Origin: Desulforamulus ferrireducens
GTDB taxonomy: Bacteria; Bacillota; Desulfotomaculia; Desulfotomaculales; Desulfotomaculaceae
Direction: 5' to 3'
DNA length: 64,000 bases
Assembly: GCF_002005145.1 (NCBI RefSeq)
Contig: NZ_CP019698.1
Coordinates: forward strand, 1 to 64,000
Shown here: positions 8,039-17,434 of the stretch, piece by piece
Numbering within the stretch: the stretch's first letter is position 1
Layout of the letters: every line of letters starts with the position of its first letter
The notes under the pieces: model-generated
Told to the model about the DNA's origin: nothing
Seen by the model: the letters and a program-made list of their open reading frames with translations, nothing else
Databases searched by the model: none
Made by a program: the position numbers and the translations under genes

Positions 8039-9985
8039 TTAGGCTTGCACAGCAAGTTTACGGGCCCTCAGCCATTGTATGGTAACAGCAACCGCCAATA
8101 GGCTAACCCCTACTAAGTCAGTGATTAGGTTGGGGTCAATCATCATCAAACCGCCCACAAAGAGGAGAATTCTATCCACCCATTTGGTATTGGTCATTAG
8201 GTAACCAGAAACAGCACCTGCCACGGCGGTCATCCCAATAAGGGAGGTGGTCATCATTAAAAGCACCTTGGGCAGGGTGGTATCAATGAGTAACAGGGAC
8301 GGTGACAAAATAAAGATATAGGGTATCAAAAAGGCAGCGATGGCCAGCTTAGATGCCTGTATCCCGGTTCTCATGGGGTCAGCACCGGCAATACCCGCGC
8401 CGGCAAAGGCCGCCAGAGCCACCGGTGGTGTAACATCGGCAATAATACCAAAGTAAAAGACAAACATGTGAGCTGCCAGTACGGGAACACCCATTTTCAC
8501 CAAAATAGGTGCCGCAATGGTGGAGGTAATGACATAGTTGGCGGTGGTAGGCACACCCATACCCAGGATAATGGAAGTTATCATGGTAAAGAACAGGGTG
8601 GGCAACAGCAGACCACCTGCCAGGTCAATTAGGGTGGAGCCCAGGCTCAGGCCTAAACCGGTTTTGGTCACAACACCAATAATAATACCGGCAGTGGCAC
8701 AGGCAATAATGACACCCAGGGCTGAGCGAGCACCCTCCTCCAAACCCTTTAAAATATCAGCAAAGGATATTCTGGTGGATTTACGCAGTATGGACGCTAA
8801 AATGGCTAAAGCAATGGCCCACAGGGCAGCCTGCATGGGGGAACGACCGGACACCAGCAGGTAAATAATACCAATTAGAGGCAGAGCCAGGTGACCCCGT
8901 TCGGCTAAGATGGTCTTTACCCTGGGCAGTTCCTCCCTGGGTATCCCTTTCAGGCCGGTTCTCTTAGCTTCTAAGTGCACACCAATCCAAATCCCGGTAA
9001 AATAGAGCAGCGCAGGTACGGCTGCCGCCTTAACAATATTAATATAGGGAGTGCCCACAAATTCTGCCATTAGGAAGGCAGCGGCACCCATAATGGGGGG
9101 CATTAACTGGCCCCCGGTTGAGGCGGCAGCTTCTACGGCACCGGCAAATTCCGGGCGATAGCCTAGTTTTTTCATCATGGGAATGGTCAAGCTGCCGGTA
9201 CCGGCTACGTTACCCACAGAACTACCGGAAACAGTTCCCATCAGTCCACTGGAAAGTACCGCTACCTTAGCCGGACCACCACTGGCCCAACCGGCAATAG
9301 AATTGGCCAAATCAATAAAGAATTTACCTAAACCGGTTTTCTCCAGGTAAGCCCCAAACAGGATAAAGAGAAATATAAAAGTAGAGGAAACACCCAGGGG
9401 AATACCAAAAATCCCTTCGGTGGTATAAAACAAATGTCCCACTAAGGATTCCACACTTACCCCCTGGTGGGCAAAGGCCCCGGGCAGGTAAGGACCGGCA
9501 AAGGCATAGGTAATAAAGAGCATCGCTACGGTGATAATAGGCCAGCCCACTACCCTGCGGGCAGCCTCAATGACAAAGATAATACCAAGGGCTCCCACCA
9601 CTATATCGGTACTGTTATTCATACCAGCCCGCAGTACCAGCTCTTTGTAGTTGATGACAATGTAGAGCGGCGCAATCACCGCCAGCACGGCCAGCAAAAG
9701 ATCAAACCAGTGTAGTCGACTACGGGACCAACTTTTTCTGGTGGGGTAAAGTAAATAAACCAGTGCCAAGCCAAAGGAAAGATGGACTGCCCTCTGAAGC
9801 TGAGCATCTAACACACCAAAAAGAGCGGTATAGAGCTGGAACAGGGAAAAGGCCGTAGCCAATACCGCTACCGCAATTCCACTGGTTCCCCTAAGACGCC
9901 TGTAGTCAGACTCCCGATCGTATTTGGCCAAAAATTCATCCATATTTATGTTGTTTTCCTGCATTTGATTATTACGATCCGTCAA
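8039..9985 (-). CDS. TRAP transporter fused 4TM/12TM permease (TAXI type)
   Basis: A 648-residue membrane protein joining the small (DctQ-like) and large (DctM-like) TRAP subunits, as in TAXI-TRAP systems. Motifs of the large domain include GLMGTVSGSSVGNV and GGQLMPPIMGAAAFLMAE, and GMGVPTTANYV near residue 460. The TTG start has AAGGAGA upstream. It forms an operon with a DUF1850 gene and a TAXI solute receptor. Transport is driven by an ion gradient; organic acids are the usual cargo, but the substrate cannot be read from the sequence. Confidence 0.92.
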   Translation of the reverse strand: MTDRNNQMQENNINMDEFLAKYDRESDYRRLRGTSGIAVAVLATAFSLFQLYTALFGVLDAQLQRAVHLSFGLALVYLLYPTRKSWSRSRLHWFDLLLAVLAVIAPLYIVINYKELVLRAGMNNSTDIVVGALGIIFVIEAARRVVGWPIITVAMLFITYAFAGPYLPGAFAHQGVSVESLVGHLFYTTEGIFGIPLGVSSTFIFLFILFGAYLEKTGLGKFFIDLANSIAGWASGGPAKVAVLSSGLMGTVSGSSVGNVAGTGSLTIPMMKKLGYRPEFAGAVEAAASTGGQLMPPIMGAAAFLMAEFVGTPYINIVKAAAVPALLYFTGIWIGVHLEAKRTGLKGIPREELPRVKTILAERGHLALPLIGIIYLLVSGRSPMQAALWAIALAILASILRKSTRISFADILKGLEEGARSALGVIIACATAGIIIGVVTKTGLGLSLGSTLIDLAGGLLLPTLFFTMITSIILGMGVPTTANYVITSTIAAPILVKMGVPVLAAHMFVFYFGIIADVTPPVALAAFAGAGIAGADPMRTGIQASKLAIAAFLIPYIFILSPSLLLIDTTLPKVLLMMTTSLIGMTAVAGAVSGYLMTNTKWVDRILLFVGGLMMIDPNLITDLVGVSLLAVAVTIQWLRARKLAVQA

Positions 9986-9988
9986 ATT

Positions 9989-10507
9989 CTATCTCCTTTC
10001 TTGGAAAGATTGCAGAGACAGCCAAATCAATTCGGCCGGCGTCATACTTTTAACTTGTAATTCTATCAACGAGCCCGATGTAAAAAAGTCCGCCAGTTCA
10101 TATCTGGAACCCCGGTATAAAATCGCTTGTTTAGTAAAATCTACCAGGCCCAGGTTAAGCTGGTGAAAGGTGCGATTTTGACCTTTTAAAACATACAGCC
10201 CATTGTGATTTTCCAATTCACCTTCCCCTGGTAAAAAGGGGGTTCCCACTCCTAGGGATTGATAAGTAGTTGATTCCAATAACAAATCATGCCCCGGTGC
10301 AAGAATAAATTTTTCTTGCACCGGGGTTTTGAGAACCGAATGAAGATATTCGTAAGTAAAAGATTGATCCAGCACCAGGGGAATTGCCAGCCTCGTGGCC
10401 CCCTGTTGCTCTCCCACCAGCAGGGTGGGCAGGGGCAAGAGAGCACCCACTAAAACACTTGCCAGCAACAGTCCCAGGAAAAACCTTTTGGTCCGTTGCC
10501 TATTCAT
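9989..10507 (-). CDS. DUF1850 protein of a TAXI-TRAP system
   Basis: A 172-residue protein with an N-terminal membrane anchor or signal (about residues 8-30). The body contains FTYEYLHSVLKTPVQEKF, the hallmark of DUF1850. Such genes regularly sit between the TAXI receptor and the fused permease, as here, with three bases to the permease. A role as accessory to transporter function is inferred from this constant association. Confidence 0.85.
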   Translation of the reverse strand: MNRQRTKRFFLGLLLASVLVGALLPLPTLLVGEQQGATRLAIPLVLDQSFTYEYLHSVLKTPVQEKFILAPGHDLLLESTTYQSLGVGTPFLPGEGELENHNGLYVLKGQNRTFHQLNLGLVDFTKQAILYRGSRYELADFFTSGSLIELQVKSMTPAELIWLSLQSFQERR

Positions 10508-10532
10508 GTTATCACCTGTTTAAACTAACCTA

Positions 10533-11513
10533 TTATTCGTTAAAGAATTTTTCAGCACCGGGATGCAGAGGAATGGATAATCCATCCTTAGCACTTTCTT
10601 TACTAATATACTGACCAACAGCATGGGCAGTTTTTAAATCTTCCACGTTGTCGAAGATAGCTTTGGTTATCTCATAGGCAGTTTGTTCATCCATCTGATC
10701 AGTTACTACCAGCATAGCCTTAACGCCAACGGTTTCAACATCTTGAGCTTGTTTGTAAGCATCGGCGGGGATGACTACCTTGGTGTAGAAGGGATACTTT
10801 TCAATCATTTTGTCAGCCATTTCAGAGGTAACAGGTATGACAACAACCTTATGCTGGGCAATGATATCCTGAATAGCGGCTGTGGGAACACCGGCGGTTA
10901 CGAAAGCGGCATCAATGTTACCGTCTTTCAAGCCATTGGCTGCTTCGGCAAAGGACAGATATTGTTCATCAATATCCTCAAAGCTCAGGCCAGCGGCTTC
11001 CAATACGTGCTGGGCGTTAGCAGTAACACTGCTACCGGCTGCGCCTACGGCAACTCTTTTACCCTTTAGGTCAGCCACACTCTTGATACCGCTTTTTTCC
11101 AGAGTGACCAATTGAACTATTTCGGGGTAAATGGTAGCCACGGCTCTCATGTTCTCAACTTTATTGTCCTTGAACATTTCAGTACCATTGGCTGCATAGT
11201 AAGCAATATCATTTTGGATAAAGGCAATTTGTACTTCACCTTTGGCCAGCATATTTACGTTGGCTACAGAAGCACCGGTGGATTGCACCTTAGCATTGGC
11301 ACCTTCCACATTTTTATTCAGGATTTCTGCAATGGCACCGCCCAGAGGGTAGTATACACCAGCGGTACCACCGGTGGCAATGTTAAAAAATTTCTTTTCA
11401 GCAGCAGGCTTTTCCTGGTCTCCGCCGCCAGAGCCGCCGCAACCGGTAACTATAAAGGCAAGCATGGCTAAAATAGCTACTAGGGCAATAGTACGTTTCT
11501 TCATTTTAAACAA
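10533..11513 (-). CDS. TAXI-family TRAP solute-binding lipoprotein
   Basis: A 326-residue extracellular receptor. The lipoprotein signal ends FIVTGCGG, and mature residues begin with NIATGGTAGVYYPLGG, the TAXI family signature. The TTG at 11513 is favoured because GGAGAGG lies seven to eight bases upstream, with an ATG three codons later. It is the first gene of the three-gene TRAP operon and is preceded by a clear promoter with a palindrome. The ligand is unknown; TAXI receptors often bind dicarboxylates or amino acids. Confidence 0.92.
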   Translation of the reverse strand: MFKMKKRTIALVAILAMLAFIVTGCGGSGGGDQEKPAAEKKFFNIATGGTAGVYYPLGGAIAEILNKNVEGANAKVQSTGASVANVNMLAKGEVQIAFIQNDIAYYAANGTEMFKDNKVENMRAVATIYPEIVQLVTLEKSGIKSVADLKGKRVAVGAAGSSVTANAQHVLEAAGLSFEDIDEQYLSFAEAANGLKDGNIDAAFVTAGVPTAAIQDIIAQHKVVVIPVTSEMADKMIEKYPFYTKVVIPADAYKQAQDVETVGVKAMLVVTDQMDEQTAYEITKAIFDNVEDLKTAHAVGQYISKESAKDGLSIPLHPGAEKFFNE

Positions 11514-11604
11514 AGTCTTCCTCTCCTTTTATTTATTTTTGTTGCAAAGTAGTTTTCTAAATCCCTCCTTTGTTAACATTTTCAGTAAAGTGAAAAAATT
11601 AGAT

Positions 11605-11651
11605 AATTAGACTGTCTAATTGATTATACACTAATATATATTTTCTGTGAA
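11605..11651 (-). promoter_or_regulatory. Promoter and palindromic operator of the TAXI-TRAP operon
   Basis: Minus strand TTCACA, 17 bases, TATAAT is a good sigma-A promoter (+ coordinates 11623-11628 and 11646-11651). Directly downstream lies AATTAGAC-A-GTCTAATT (11605-11621), a perfect 8-bp inverted repeat placed where a repressor would block initiation. Confidence 0.65.
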
Positions 11652-11745
11652 AGGTAAAAAATCCTGCCAGGTAAACAGGTATACAAGATGCATTTATTGG
11701 TATTTGTTGCAGGTATGGAGAACCTGCCTGACAGTTTTTACCCTT

Positions 11746-12861
11746 CTATTTTAAGTTCTCCGGGTTTAAGCCTGCCAGCTCCGGCAACACAAAGAGACCA
11801 TCCTTTCTAATGAGAACATCATCAAAGTAGATCTCGCCACCGCCAAATTCGGGGGTTTGAATATAGACTAAGTCCCAATGAATGGCGGATTTATTGCCGT
11901 TGTTACATTTTTCATAGGCACTGCCCGGAGTAAAGTGCAGGGAACCGGCAATTTTTTCATCAAAAAGGGTGTCTTTCATGGGTTTGGTAATATAAGGGTT
12001 AACCCCCAGGGCAAACTCTCCCACATAGCGGGCACCCTCATCCGTGTCCAAGACTTTGTTAATTCTCTCGGTGTCATTTGCGGTGGCCTTAATGATGCGT
12101 CCCTGGGCAAATTCCAGCCTGATATTTTCAAAGGTAAAACCTTGGTAGACAGCGGGGGTATTGTAGGTGATATAACCATTTACTGAATCCCGCACCGGGG
12201 CGGTATATACTTCTCCATCGGGAATGTTCCTTTTGCCGGCGCATTTAATTCCGGGCATATTTTTGATGGAAAAGCTTAAATCTGTATCCCGACCCACAAT
12301 TCTTACCCGGTCGGTTTTTTGTATCAGTTCCACCAGGGGATCCATGGCCTGGGACATTTTGGCGTAATCCAGATTACATACATTAAAGTAGTAGTCTTCA
12401 AAGGCCTCGGTACTGGTATTGGCCAGTTGGGCCATGGAAGGAGATGGATAACGCAGCACCACCCATTTGGTTCGGTTTACCCTAATCTCACCGTGTACTT
12501 TATTCCAGTAGTGTTTGTAGTACAATTCCATTTTTTCTGCCGGTACATCAGCTAATTCCGAGGCATTATCCCCTGAACGAATACCAATATAGGCATCCAT
12601 TTGGCTCATGGCCGCCGCTTCATAGTCAGCCCTGATTTTCATTTGTTCTTCGCTGGCTCCCAATAGCAGCGCTCTTTCCACGGAGTTATTTTTGATGACA
12701 GTAAAGGGTTGTCCACCTGCTTGGTATACTTTTTTAACCAATTCCCTGAGCAGAGGTAATTCCAGGCCGATGTTTTCAATGAGCACTTTTTCCCCAGGTT
12801 TTACCTCACAGGAATAGTTCACTAAATTGTGGGCCAGGGTGATAATTCTCGGGTCTACCAC
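11746..12861 (-). CDS. M29-family metallo-aminopeptidase (AmpS/PepS type)
   Basis: A 371-residue protein of the thermophilic metalloprotease family M29. Recognisable segments are GEKVLIENIGLELPLL near the N-terminus, DGEVYTAPVRDSVNG (metal-ligand Glu), FTPGSAYEKC and SAIHWDLVY near the C-terminus (metal His and Asp). The length is slightly below the usual 400-410. The GTG start has AGGGGGA upstream. It is cytosolic and likely trims peptides during turnover. It stands alone between the TRAP operon and the Cys-rich gene. Confidence 0.88.
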   Translation of the reverse strand: MVDPRIITLAHNLVNYSCEVKPGEKVLIENIGLELPLLRELVKKVYQAGGQPFTVIKNNSVERALLLGASEEQMKIRADYEAAAMSQMDAYIGIRSGDNASELADVPAEKMELYYKHYWNKVHGEIRVNRTKWVVLRYPSPSMAQLANTSTEAFEDYYFNVCNLDYAKMSQAMDPLVELIQKTDRVRIVGRDTDLSFSIKNMPGIKCAGKRNIPDGEVYTAPVRDSVNGYITYNTPAVYQGFTFENIRLEFAQGRIIKATANDTERINKVLDTDEGARYVGEFALGVNPYITKPMKDTLFDEKIAGSLHFTPGSAYEKCNNGNKSAIHWDLVYIQTPEFGGGEIYFDDVLIRKDGLFVLPELAGLNPENLK

Positions 12862-12938
12862 AACTTTTCCCCCTATCTTTTTTCCTTCTATTTTACCCCT
12901 CTATTTTAATAGAAAAACTTGGCCTTTGCCAAGTTAAC

Positions 12939-13493
12939 CTAATCATCATAGCACGATTCCATATAGTGAGGACAGCATTTGCTGTAATTGGATTTGCAAC
13001 AAGTGTGATCATAAAACTTTTTGCACTGGCTACCCACCCTTATCTTCCGCTGCTTACACCAATCACCATCTTTGTGGGGACAGCAGTCACCGCTCTTTTT
13101 CGGTGGCTTACATTTTATCTTGGCAATTTTACCAATATAGTAGGGGCACTTTTTGGCATAGTCCGTAGTTTTGCAGGTGAAGCTGTAAAGGATGCGGTTT
13201 TTTTCCGATACTCTGACCTTTCTCAGCTCACAGGTATTACCCACTAAATAGGGACAATGGTAGGAGGCTTTGAAATATCTGTTGGGTTTAATGACACTGA
13301 CTTCTTTCACAAAATGGTTACATTTATCAAAGTAACGGGATGTGCTGCAGATTTTTTTATGGTATTTCTCGTCTGAGTCACAGACATTATATTTCCGCAG
13401 GTCACAATGACGATCGGATAAGTAGGGACAACAACGTGCCGGTTCAATAAAGCGATAGGTTTTCTGCGCGTAGACCTTCCTGTAAATGTCCAT
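12939..13493 (-). CDS. Cysteine-rich triple-repeat protein, unknown function
   Basis: A 184-residue protein with 20 cysteines and many Lys, Arg and Tyr residues. Three units of about 40 residues (near 22-62, 81-120 and 138-178) follow the plan CCPYL...C-LRK-V...C...Y-KC-(H/P)(F/Y). There is no signal peptide or membrane span, so disulfide or metal binding inside the cell is possible; zinc or iron-sulfur binding would fit. The ATG at 13493 sits behind GGGGGAG. I do not recognise the family and give no function. Confidence 0.75.
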   Translation of the reverse strand: MDIYRKVYAQKTYRFIEPARCCPYLSDRHCDLRKYNVCDSDEKYHKKICSTSRYFDKCNHFVKEVSVIKPNRYFKASYHCPYLVGNTCELRKVRVSEKNRILYSFTCKTTDYAKKCPYYIGKIAKIKCKPPKKSGDCCPHKDGDWCKQRKIRVGSQCKKFYDHTCCKSNYSKCCPHYMESCYDD

Positions 13494-13624
13494 CAATCTC
13501 CCCCCCGCAAATTATCTTATAGCAGTATATTCCTGGGGAAAGAAAGGTTTACATCATTTAATTGGAAGGAATGTATTACCATTTACGCAACCCAAGGAAG
13601 GCGCAAACCAAATTGGGTGGACAT

Positions 13625-13656
13625 TTGAAAGGAGTGCCGTAACAGCACGACACTCC
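13625..13656 (-). terminator. Terminator after the LolA-like lipoprotein gene
   Basis: Minus strand GGAGTGTCGT...ACGGCACTCC stem then TTTC. It belongs to the GTGTCGC-arm family but has a short loop and a weak T tract. Confidence 0.6.
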
Positions 13657-13673
13657 TTTATCTACTAGGTAAC

Positions 13674-14381
13674 TTATTGGGGCAGGTTTAGGGGTAAATT
13701 TTTCATCATATCCTGCATGTCAATGACCTGGACGCCTGCCGGCAAAGCAAATTCACTGTCTGGCAGTTCATCCAACTTAATATCAGTGAAATCAATGGTG
13801 GCAGGTTTACCTTCGGAAACAGACTCTATTCGCACCGGAATACCATATTCCTTACTTACCCACATCTTAACTAAGCCCTCTGAAGATGTTACTTCCACTG
13901 CCTTACAGTCGTAGCCGTTAACCTTCTCCTCCCCTACAATTTTATACTGTTCTTCCCGGTATTGATCATTATAGTCCAGGGGAGACTTTTGCATTTGGCT
14001 TACAGCCTGGGAAAAATCTATTCTGGTGGCCATTTGCTCCGAGGGTAGATAGTTGTAAGCTACCTTTTCTTCTGTGTCTACAAACATAATGGCAGACATG
14101 CCTTCGGCGCTAAATTCCATTTTGGTTTTATTACCTTTTAGATACATCTTGCCATTTAACATTTGTTTTCCCTCGGAACTCATAGTTATAGAATAGGAAA
14201 GGCATTTAATGTCTTCTGCTTTGGCAAACAGACTGGCCAGGTTGTCCCCGCTTTGGCTGGCAGTTTCTGTTTTCGCCTTTTCTTCCGCTGGTTTATCCGC
14301 GGCGGTTTGGTCTCCCCCGCAGCCAACGAAAAATAGCGCTAGCGCTCCCAACAGCAATACCATTTGTAGTAGTTTTCTCAT
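13674..14381 (-). CDS. LolA/DUF4412-like lipoprotein
   Basis: A 235-residue lipoprotein (signal ending LALFFVGCGG) with a Lys/Glu/Ala-rich linker. The C-terminal beta-rich body resembles LolA- or DUF4412-type domains: it carries INGKMYLKG-like strands, an EEQYKIVGEEKVNGYDCK hairpin and a VKMWVSKEYGIPVRIE strand. Such proteins are found on the outer face of Gram-positive membranes and may bind lipids. GGCGGGAGAG precedes the ATG. The precise role is unknown. Confidence 0.7.
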   Translation of the reverse strand: MRKLLQMVLLLGALALFFVGCGGDQTAADKPAEEKAKTETASQSGDNLASLFAKAEDIKCLSYSITMSSEGKQMLNGKMYLKGNKTKMEFSAEGMSAIMFVDTEEKVAYNYLPSEQMATRIDFSQAVSQMQKSPLDYNDQYREEQYKIVGEEKVNGYDCKAVEVTSSEGLVKMWVSKEYGIPVRIESVSEGKPATIDFTDIKLDELPDSEFALPAGVQVIDMQDMMKNLPLNLPQ

Positions 14382-14454
14382 TTTAATCTCTCCCGCCTTT
14401 TTAATCTATCTCTTTTTACTTACACAATATATGTTTTATCACCACCCCCTAATT

Positions 14455-14507
14455 ACAGAAAAGATAAAAAGGCTGGGCTAACTCTCAAGTCTGCCCAGCC
14501 TGTTGTT
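14455..14507 (-). terminator. Terminator after the PPC/DUF296 gene
   Basis: Minus strand AGGCTGGGC...GCCCAGCCT stem followed by TTTTTATCTTTT. Confidence 0.85.
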
Positions 14508-14510
14508 ATA

Positions 14511-14930
14511 TTAAAATTTTATTAGATTTAAGCCAATTTCCTGGCTAAACTCTCTATCCACATTTCCTTCGATGGCATCCACAATAATTTCACCGGTGGC
14601 ACTGATGACGGCTAAGTTGAGGTGACCGCCAAAGGCGTTGTGGGTGTGGTCGGACAAGGTTACGTGCAGGTGCAGGTAGACCTCTCCGTTCATTTCAGAA
14701 ATATTGCCGGTGAGACAGGTAATTTCCATGTCTTTGTTGAGCTCCACCGAGTGGTATTCTTTAGTGGCGGTTTCAAACAGGCCAATCTTCACCTGGTTAA
14801 CGGCACCAATGCCGGAGACCGTTCCTAAGCGTATCTTGTTTTCCTGGCAGATTTTTTTTAAGGATTCCAGTACCTCTTCGCCTTTGTCCAGTCTAATGAC
14901 ATATTTACTGCCGAATTTTCTGTATTCCAA
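14511..14930 (-). CDS. PPC/DUF296 domain protein
   Basis: A 139-residue single-domain protein of the PCC/PPC (DUF296, plants-and-prokaryotes conserved) family, which forms trimers. It shows GTVSGIGAVNQVKIG near residues 36-50 and the metal-site segment HLHVTLSDHTHNAFGGHL near 87-104, whose histidines may bind zinc. The TTG start is set by AAGGAGGT nine bases upstream. Bacterial members are poorly characterised. Monocistronic. Confidence 0.85.
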   Translation of the reverse strand: MEYRKFGSKYVIRLDKGEEVLESLKKICQENKIRLGTVSGIGAVNQVKIGLFETATKEYHSVELNKDMEITCLTGNISEMNGEVYLHLHVTLSDHTHNAFGGHLNLAVISATGEIIVDAIEGNVDREFSQEIGLNLIKF

Positions 14931-15068
14931 TTGTGTTACCTCCTTGTAGTTTCTTGCAGTTTATAGCATAGGATATATTCGCTGCGGATATTATTATACC
15001 CTGCGTAGTTCCTGGCTTTTGTGTAAAAAACTGGTACAATTTCGGGTAAATTTTCTCATACTGACCTT

Positions 15069-17258
15069 TTACTGCTGCAGCTTTAGCTTGGCCAAAGCTT
15101 CCGCCAGGGCGGGGTTTGAAAATTCTTCGCTGGCGTTGTTTTGTTTCAGATACTTGGCTACCTCTTTCTTAGAAATGCTGCTTTTGTCCTTTTGCCGCCT
15201 GTCTTGGAAGGTAGATAGTTTTTCACGATAGCCGCAGGGGCAGACAAAAATCTGTCCCTCCCCCTCACCATACAGTTCCAGTTTTTTATGGCAGTTGGGA
15301 CAACGGGCGTTGGTGATGCGGCTGATACCCTTGCGGTAGCCACATTCTCTGTCCTGGCAGACCAACAGCTTACCCTTTTTACCATTTACCTCCAGCATCC
15401 GTTTGCCGCATACCGGGCATTTTTCGCCGGTAAGATTGTCGTGACGAAATTTCTTGGCGCTATTTTTAATTTCGTTCACCACCGACCGGGCGTAGTGACG
15501 CATTTCTTCAATAAAAGTCTCTTTTCGCAGGGAGCCTTTGGCGATGGCCTCTAACTTTTGTTCCCAGACCGCTGTGAGGGCCGGGGATTTTAGCTCCTCC
15601 GGTACCAGTTCCAGTAGTTGTTTGCCCTTGGAGGTAAGAAAGATATGTTTGCCCCTTTTCTCAATTAAGAAGCTGTTAAAAAGTTTTTCGATAATGTCTG
15701 CCCTGGTGGCCACTGTTCCCAAGCCGCCGGTTTTTCCCAGGGTTTTGATAAGGTCGCTGTTTTCCTTAGGCATGTATTGCACGGGGTTTTCCATGGCAGA
15801 TAGCAGGCTGCCCTCATTAAAGGGTTCCGGTGGCTTAGTTTCCCCGCTGGTTTTGGTCAAGGTGAGGACGGGCAGCTTGTCTCCCTTTTGCAGGGCAGGC
15901 AATACTTGTTCTTTAACCCCTTCGTTAGTTTCCTCTGCCAACAGGTCTGCCTCGTAAACCTCTTTCCAACCCTGGGCCAGAATTCTTTTCCCCTTGGCCA
16001 CAAAGAGTTCCGGGCCAATCTTGGCTTTAACGGTTGTTTGCTCATATTCAAAGGGCGGGTACAACACCGCTAAAAAGCGTTTTACTACTAAATCGTATAT
16101 TTTTCTTTCCTTATCGTTTAAGGCACTTAAATTAACCGGTTGTTCTGTGGGGATAATGGCGTGATGATCGCTGACTTTACTGTCATCCACAAAGTTCCTG
16201 TTGGCTTTGATGGTACCCTTTAATATTTTCCAAGCCACTTTGGTATATGGATTAACACTGCAAGCATCCACCCGATCCCTCAGGGTTTCCACCATATCCG
16301 AGGAGAGATAGCGGGAATCGGTGCGTGGATAGGTCAGCAGCTTATGTTGCTCATATAACCTCTGCATGATAGAGAGGGTTTCCTTGGCGGAATAGCCAAA
16401 AATGCGGTTGGCATCCCTTTGCAGTTCCGTTAAGTCATAAAGGGGTGGTGCGTAGGTTTTCTTGTAGGTTTTTTCCAGTTCCACCACCTGTGCCTGCTGC
16501 CCGGCCAGGGCCTGCAGGATGGCATCGCACCTTTGCTCATCAAAGGTTTTAATATCCTTGGTCTTGCTATCCTGCCAGGTGAGCTTTAGTTTGTCCGCCT
16601 GGGCGGTAATACCATAATAGGTCCTGGGCTTGAAGTTTTTAATCTCCTCTTCCCTCTTGGCAATAATGGCTAAGGTGGGGGTTTGTACCCGCCCACAGGA
16701 TAGCTGGGCATTGTGTTTACAGGTTAGTGCCCTGCTGGCGTTTATGCCCACCAGCCAATCTGCTTCTGCCCGCGCCACCGCCGAGGCATAAAGATTAAGG
16801 TAGGCGTCGCCGTTTTTTAAGTTGCGAAAGCCCTGTTCAATGGCCTTATCGGTAACCGAGGAAATCCACAGGCGTTTGAGTGGTTTTCTTACCTTGGCCT
16901 TCTCCAGAATCCATCTGGCCACCAGTTCCCCTTCCCGACCGGCATCGGTGGCGATAACAATCTCCCGTACATCTGCTCGGTGCATTTGGGAGGTGACCAC
17001 ACCATATTGTTTGCCGCTTTGTTTAATGACCACAAGTTTTAGTGGTGACGGCAGCAAAGGTAGATCTTCCAGTCGCCAGGTACTGTATTTAGCATCGTAA
17101 TGCTCTGGGTCCGCCAGGGTTACTAGATGCCCCAGGGCCCAGGTGACAATATATTTATCCCCTTCCAGATAGCCATTACCTTGCTTGTGACACTTTAAAA
17201 CCCTGGCTAAATCCCTGCCTACTGAAGGTTTTTCAGCTAGTACCAATGTTTTGCTCAT
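15069..17258 (-). CDS. topB: DNA topoisomerase III
   Basis: A 729-residue type IA topoisomerase that relaxes and decatenates DNA. The Toprim domain at the start contains LAEKPSVGRDLARVL and ATDAGREGELVARWI. The active-site Tyr lies in LLTYPRTDSRYLSS at about residue 310. Two C-terminal zinc ribbons are visible (CPVCGKRM...CQDRECGYRK and CPNCHKKL...CPCGYREK), a longer tail than the E. coli enzyme has. AAAGGA precedes the ATG. Flanking genes are unrelated. Confidence 0.95.
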   Translation of the reverse strand: MSKTLVLAEKPSVGRDLARVLKCHKQGNGYLEGDKYIVTWALGHLVTLADPEHYDAKYSTWRLEDLPLLPSPLKLVVIKQSGKQYGVVTSQMHRADVREIVIATDAGREGELVARWILEKAKVRKPLKRLWISSVTDKAIEQGFRNLKNGDAYLNLYASAVARAEADWLVGINASRALTCKHNAQLSCGRVQTPTLAIIAKREEEIKNFKPRTYYGITAQADKLKLTWQDSKTKDIKTFDEQRCDAILQALAGQQAQVVELEKTYKKTYAPPLYDLTELQRDANRIFGYSAKETLSIMQRLYEQHKLLTYPRTDSRYLSSDMVETLRDRVDACSVNPYTKVAWKILKGTIKANRNFVDDSKVSDHHAIIPTEQPVNLSALNDKERKIYDLVVKRFLAVLYPPFEYEQTTVKAKIGPELFVAKGKRILAQGWKEVYEADLLAEETNEGVKEQVLPALQKGDKLPVLTLTKTSGETKPPEPFNEGSLLSAMENPVQYMPKENSDLIKTLGKTGGLGTVATRADIIEKLFNSFLIEKRGKHIFLTSKGKQLLELVPEELKSPALTAVWEQKLEAIAKGSLRKETFIEEMRHYARSVVNEIKNSAKKFRHDNLTGEKCPVCGKRMLEVNGKKGKLLVCQDRECGYRKGISRITNARCPNCHKKLELYGEGEGQIFVCPCGYREKLSTFQDRRQKDKSSISKKEVAKYLKQNNASEEFSNPALAEALAKLKLQQ

Positions 17259-17395
17259 CTAAAAATCCTTTCGCGCTTTAATAGCTTTCCTTGGCCTTTG
17301 GCTTCATAGTAATAGGTCCGGCTAAAATTGTCAATTTGGCAGCCGCGCCACTTCCTTCACGGAATAGCCGGTCTACCTGCTTACTTTTTCCCGGG

Positions 17396-17434
17396 CAATA
17401 AAAATGGGGTATCGCTGTTTTAAGCAACACCCCA
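17396..17434 (-). terminator. Terminator directly after the truncated permease
   Basis: Minus strand TGGGGTGTTGC...CAGCGATACCCCA then TTTTTATT. It abuts the TAA of the shortened permease gene, so the short transcript ends cleanly. Confidence 0.8.
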
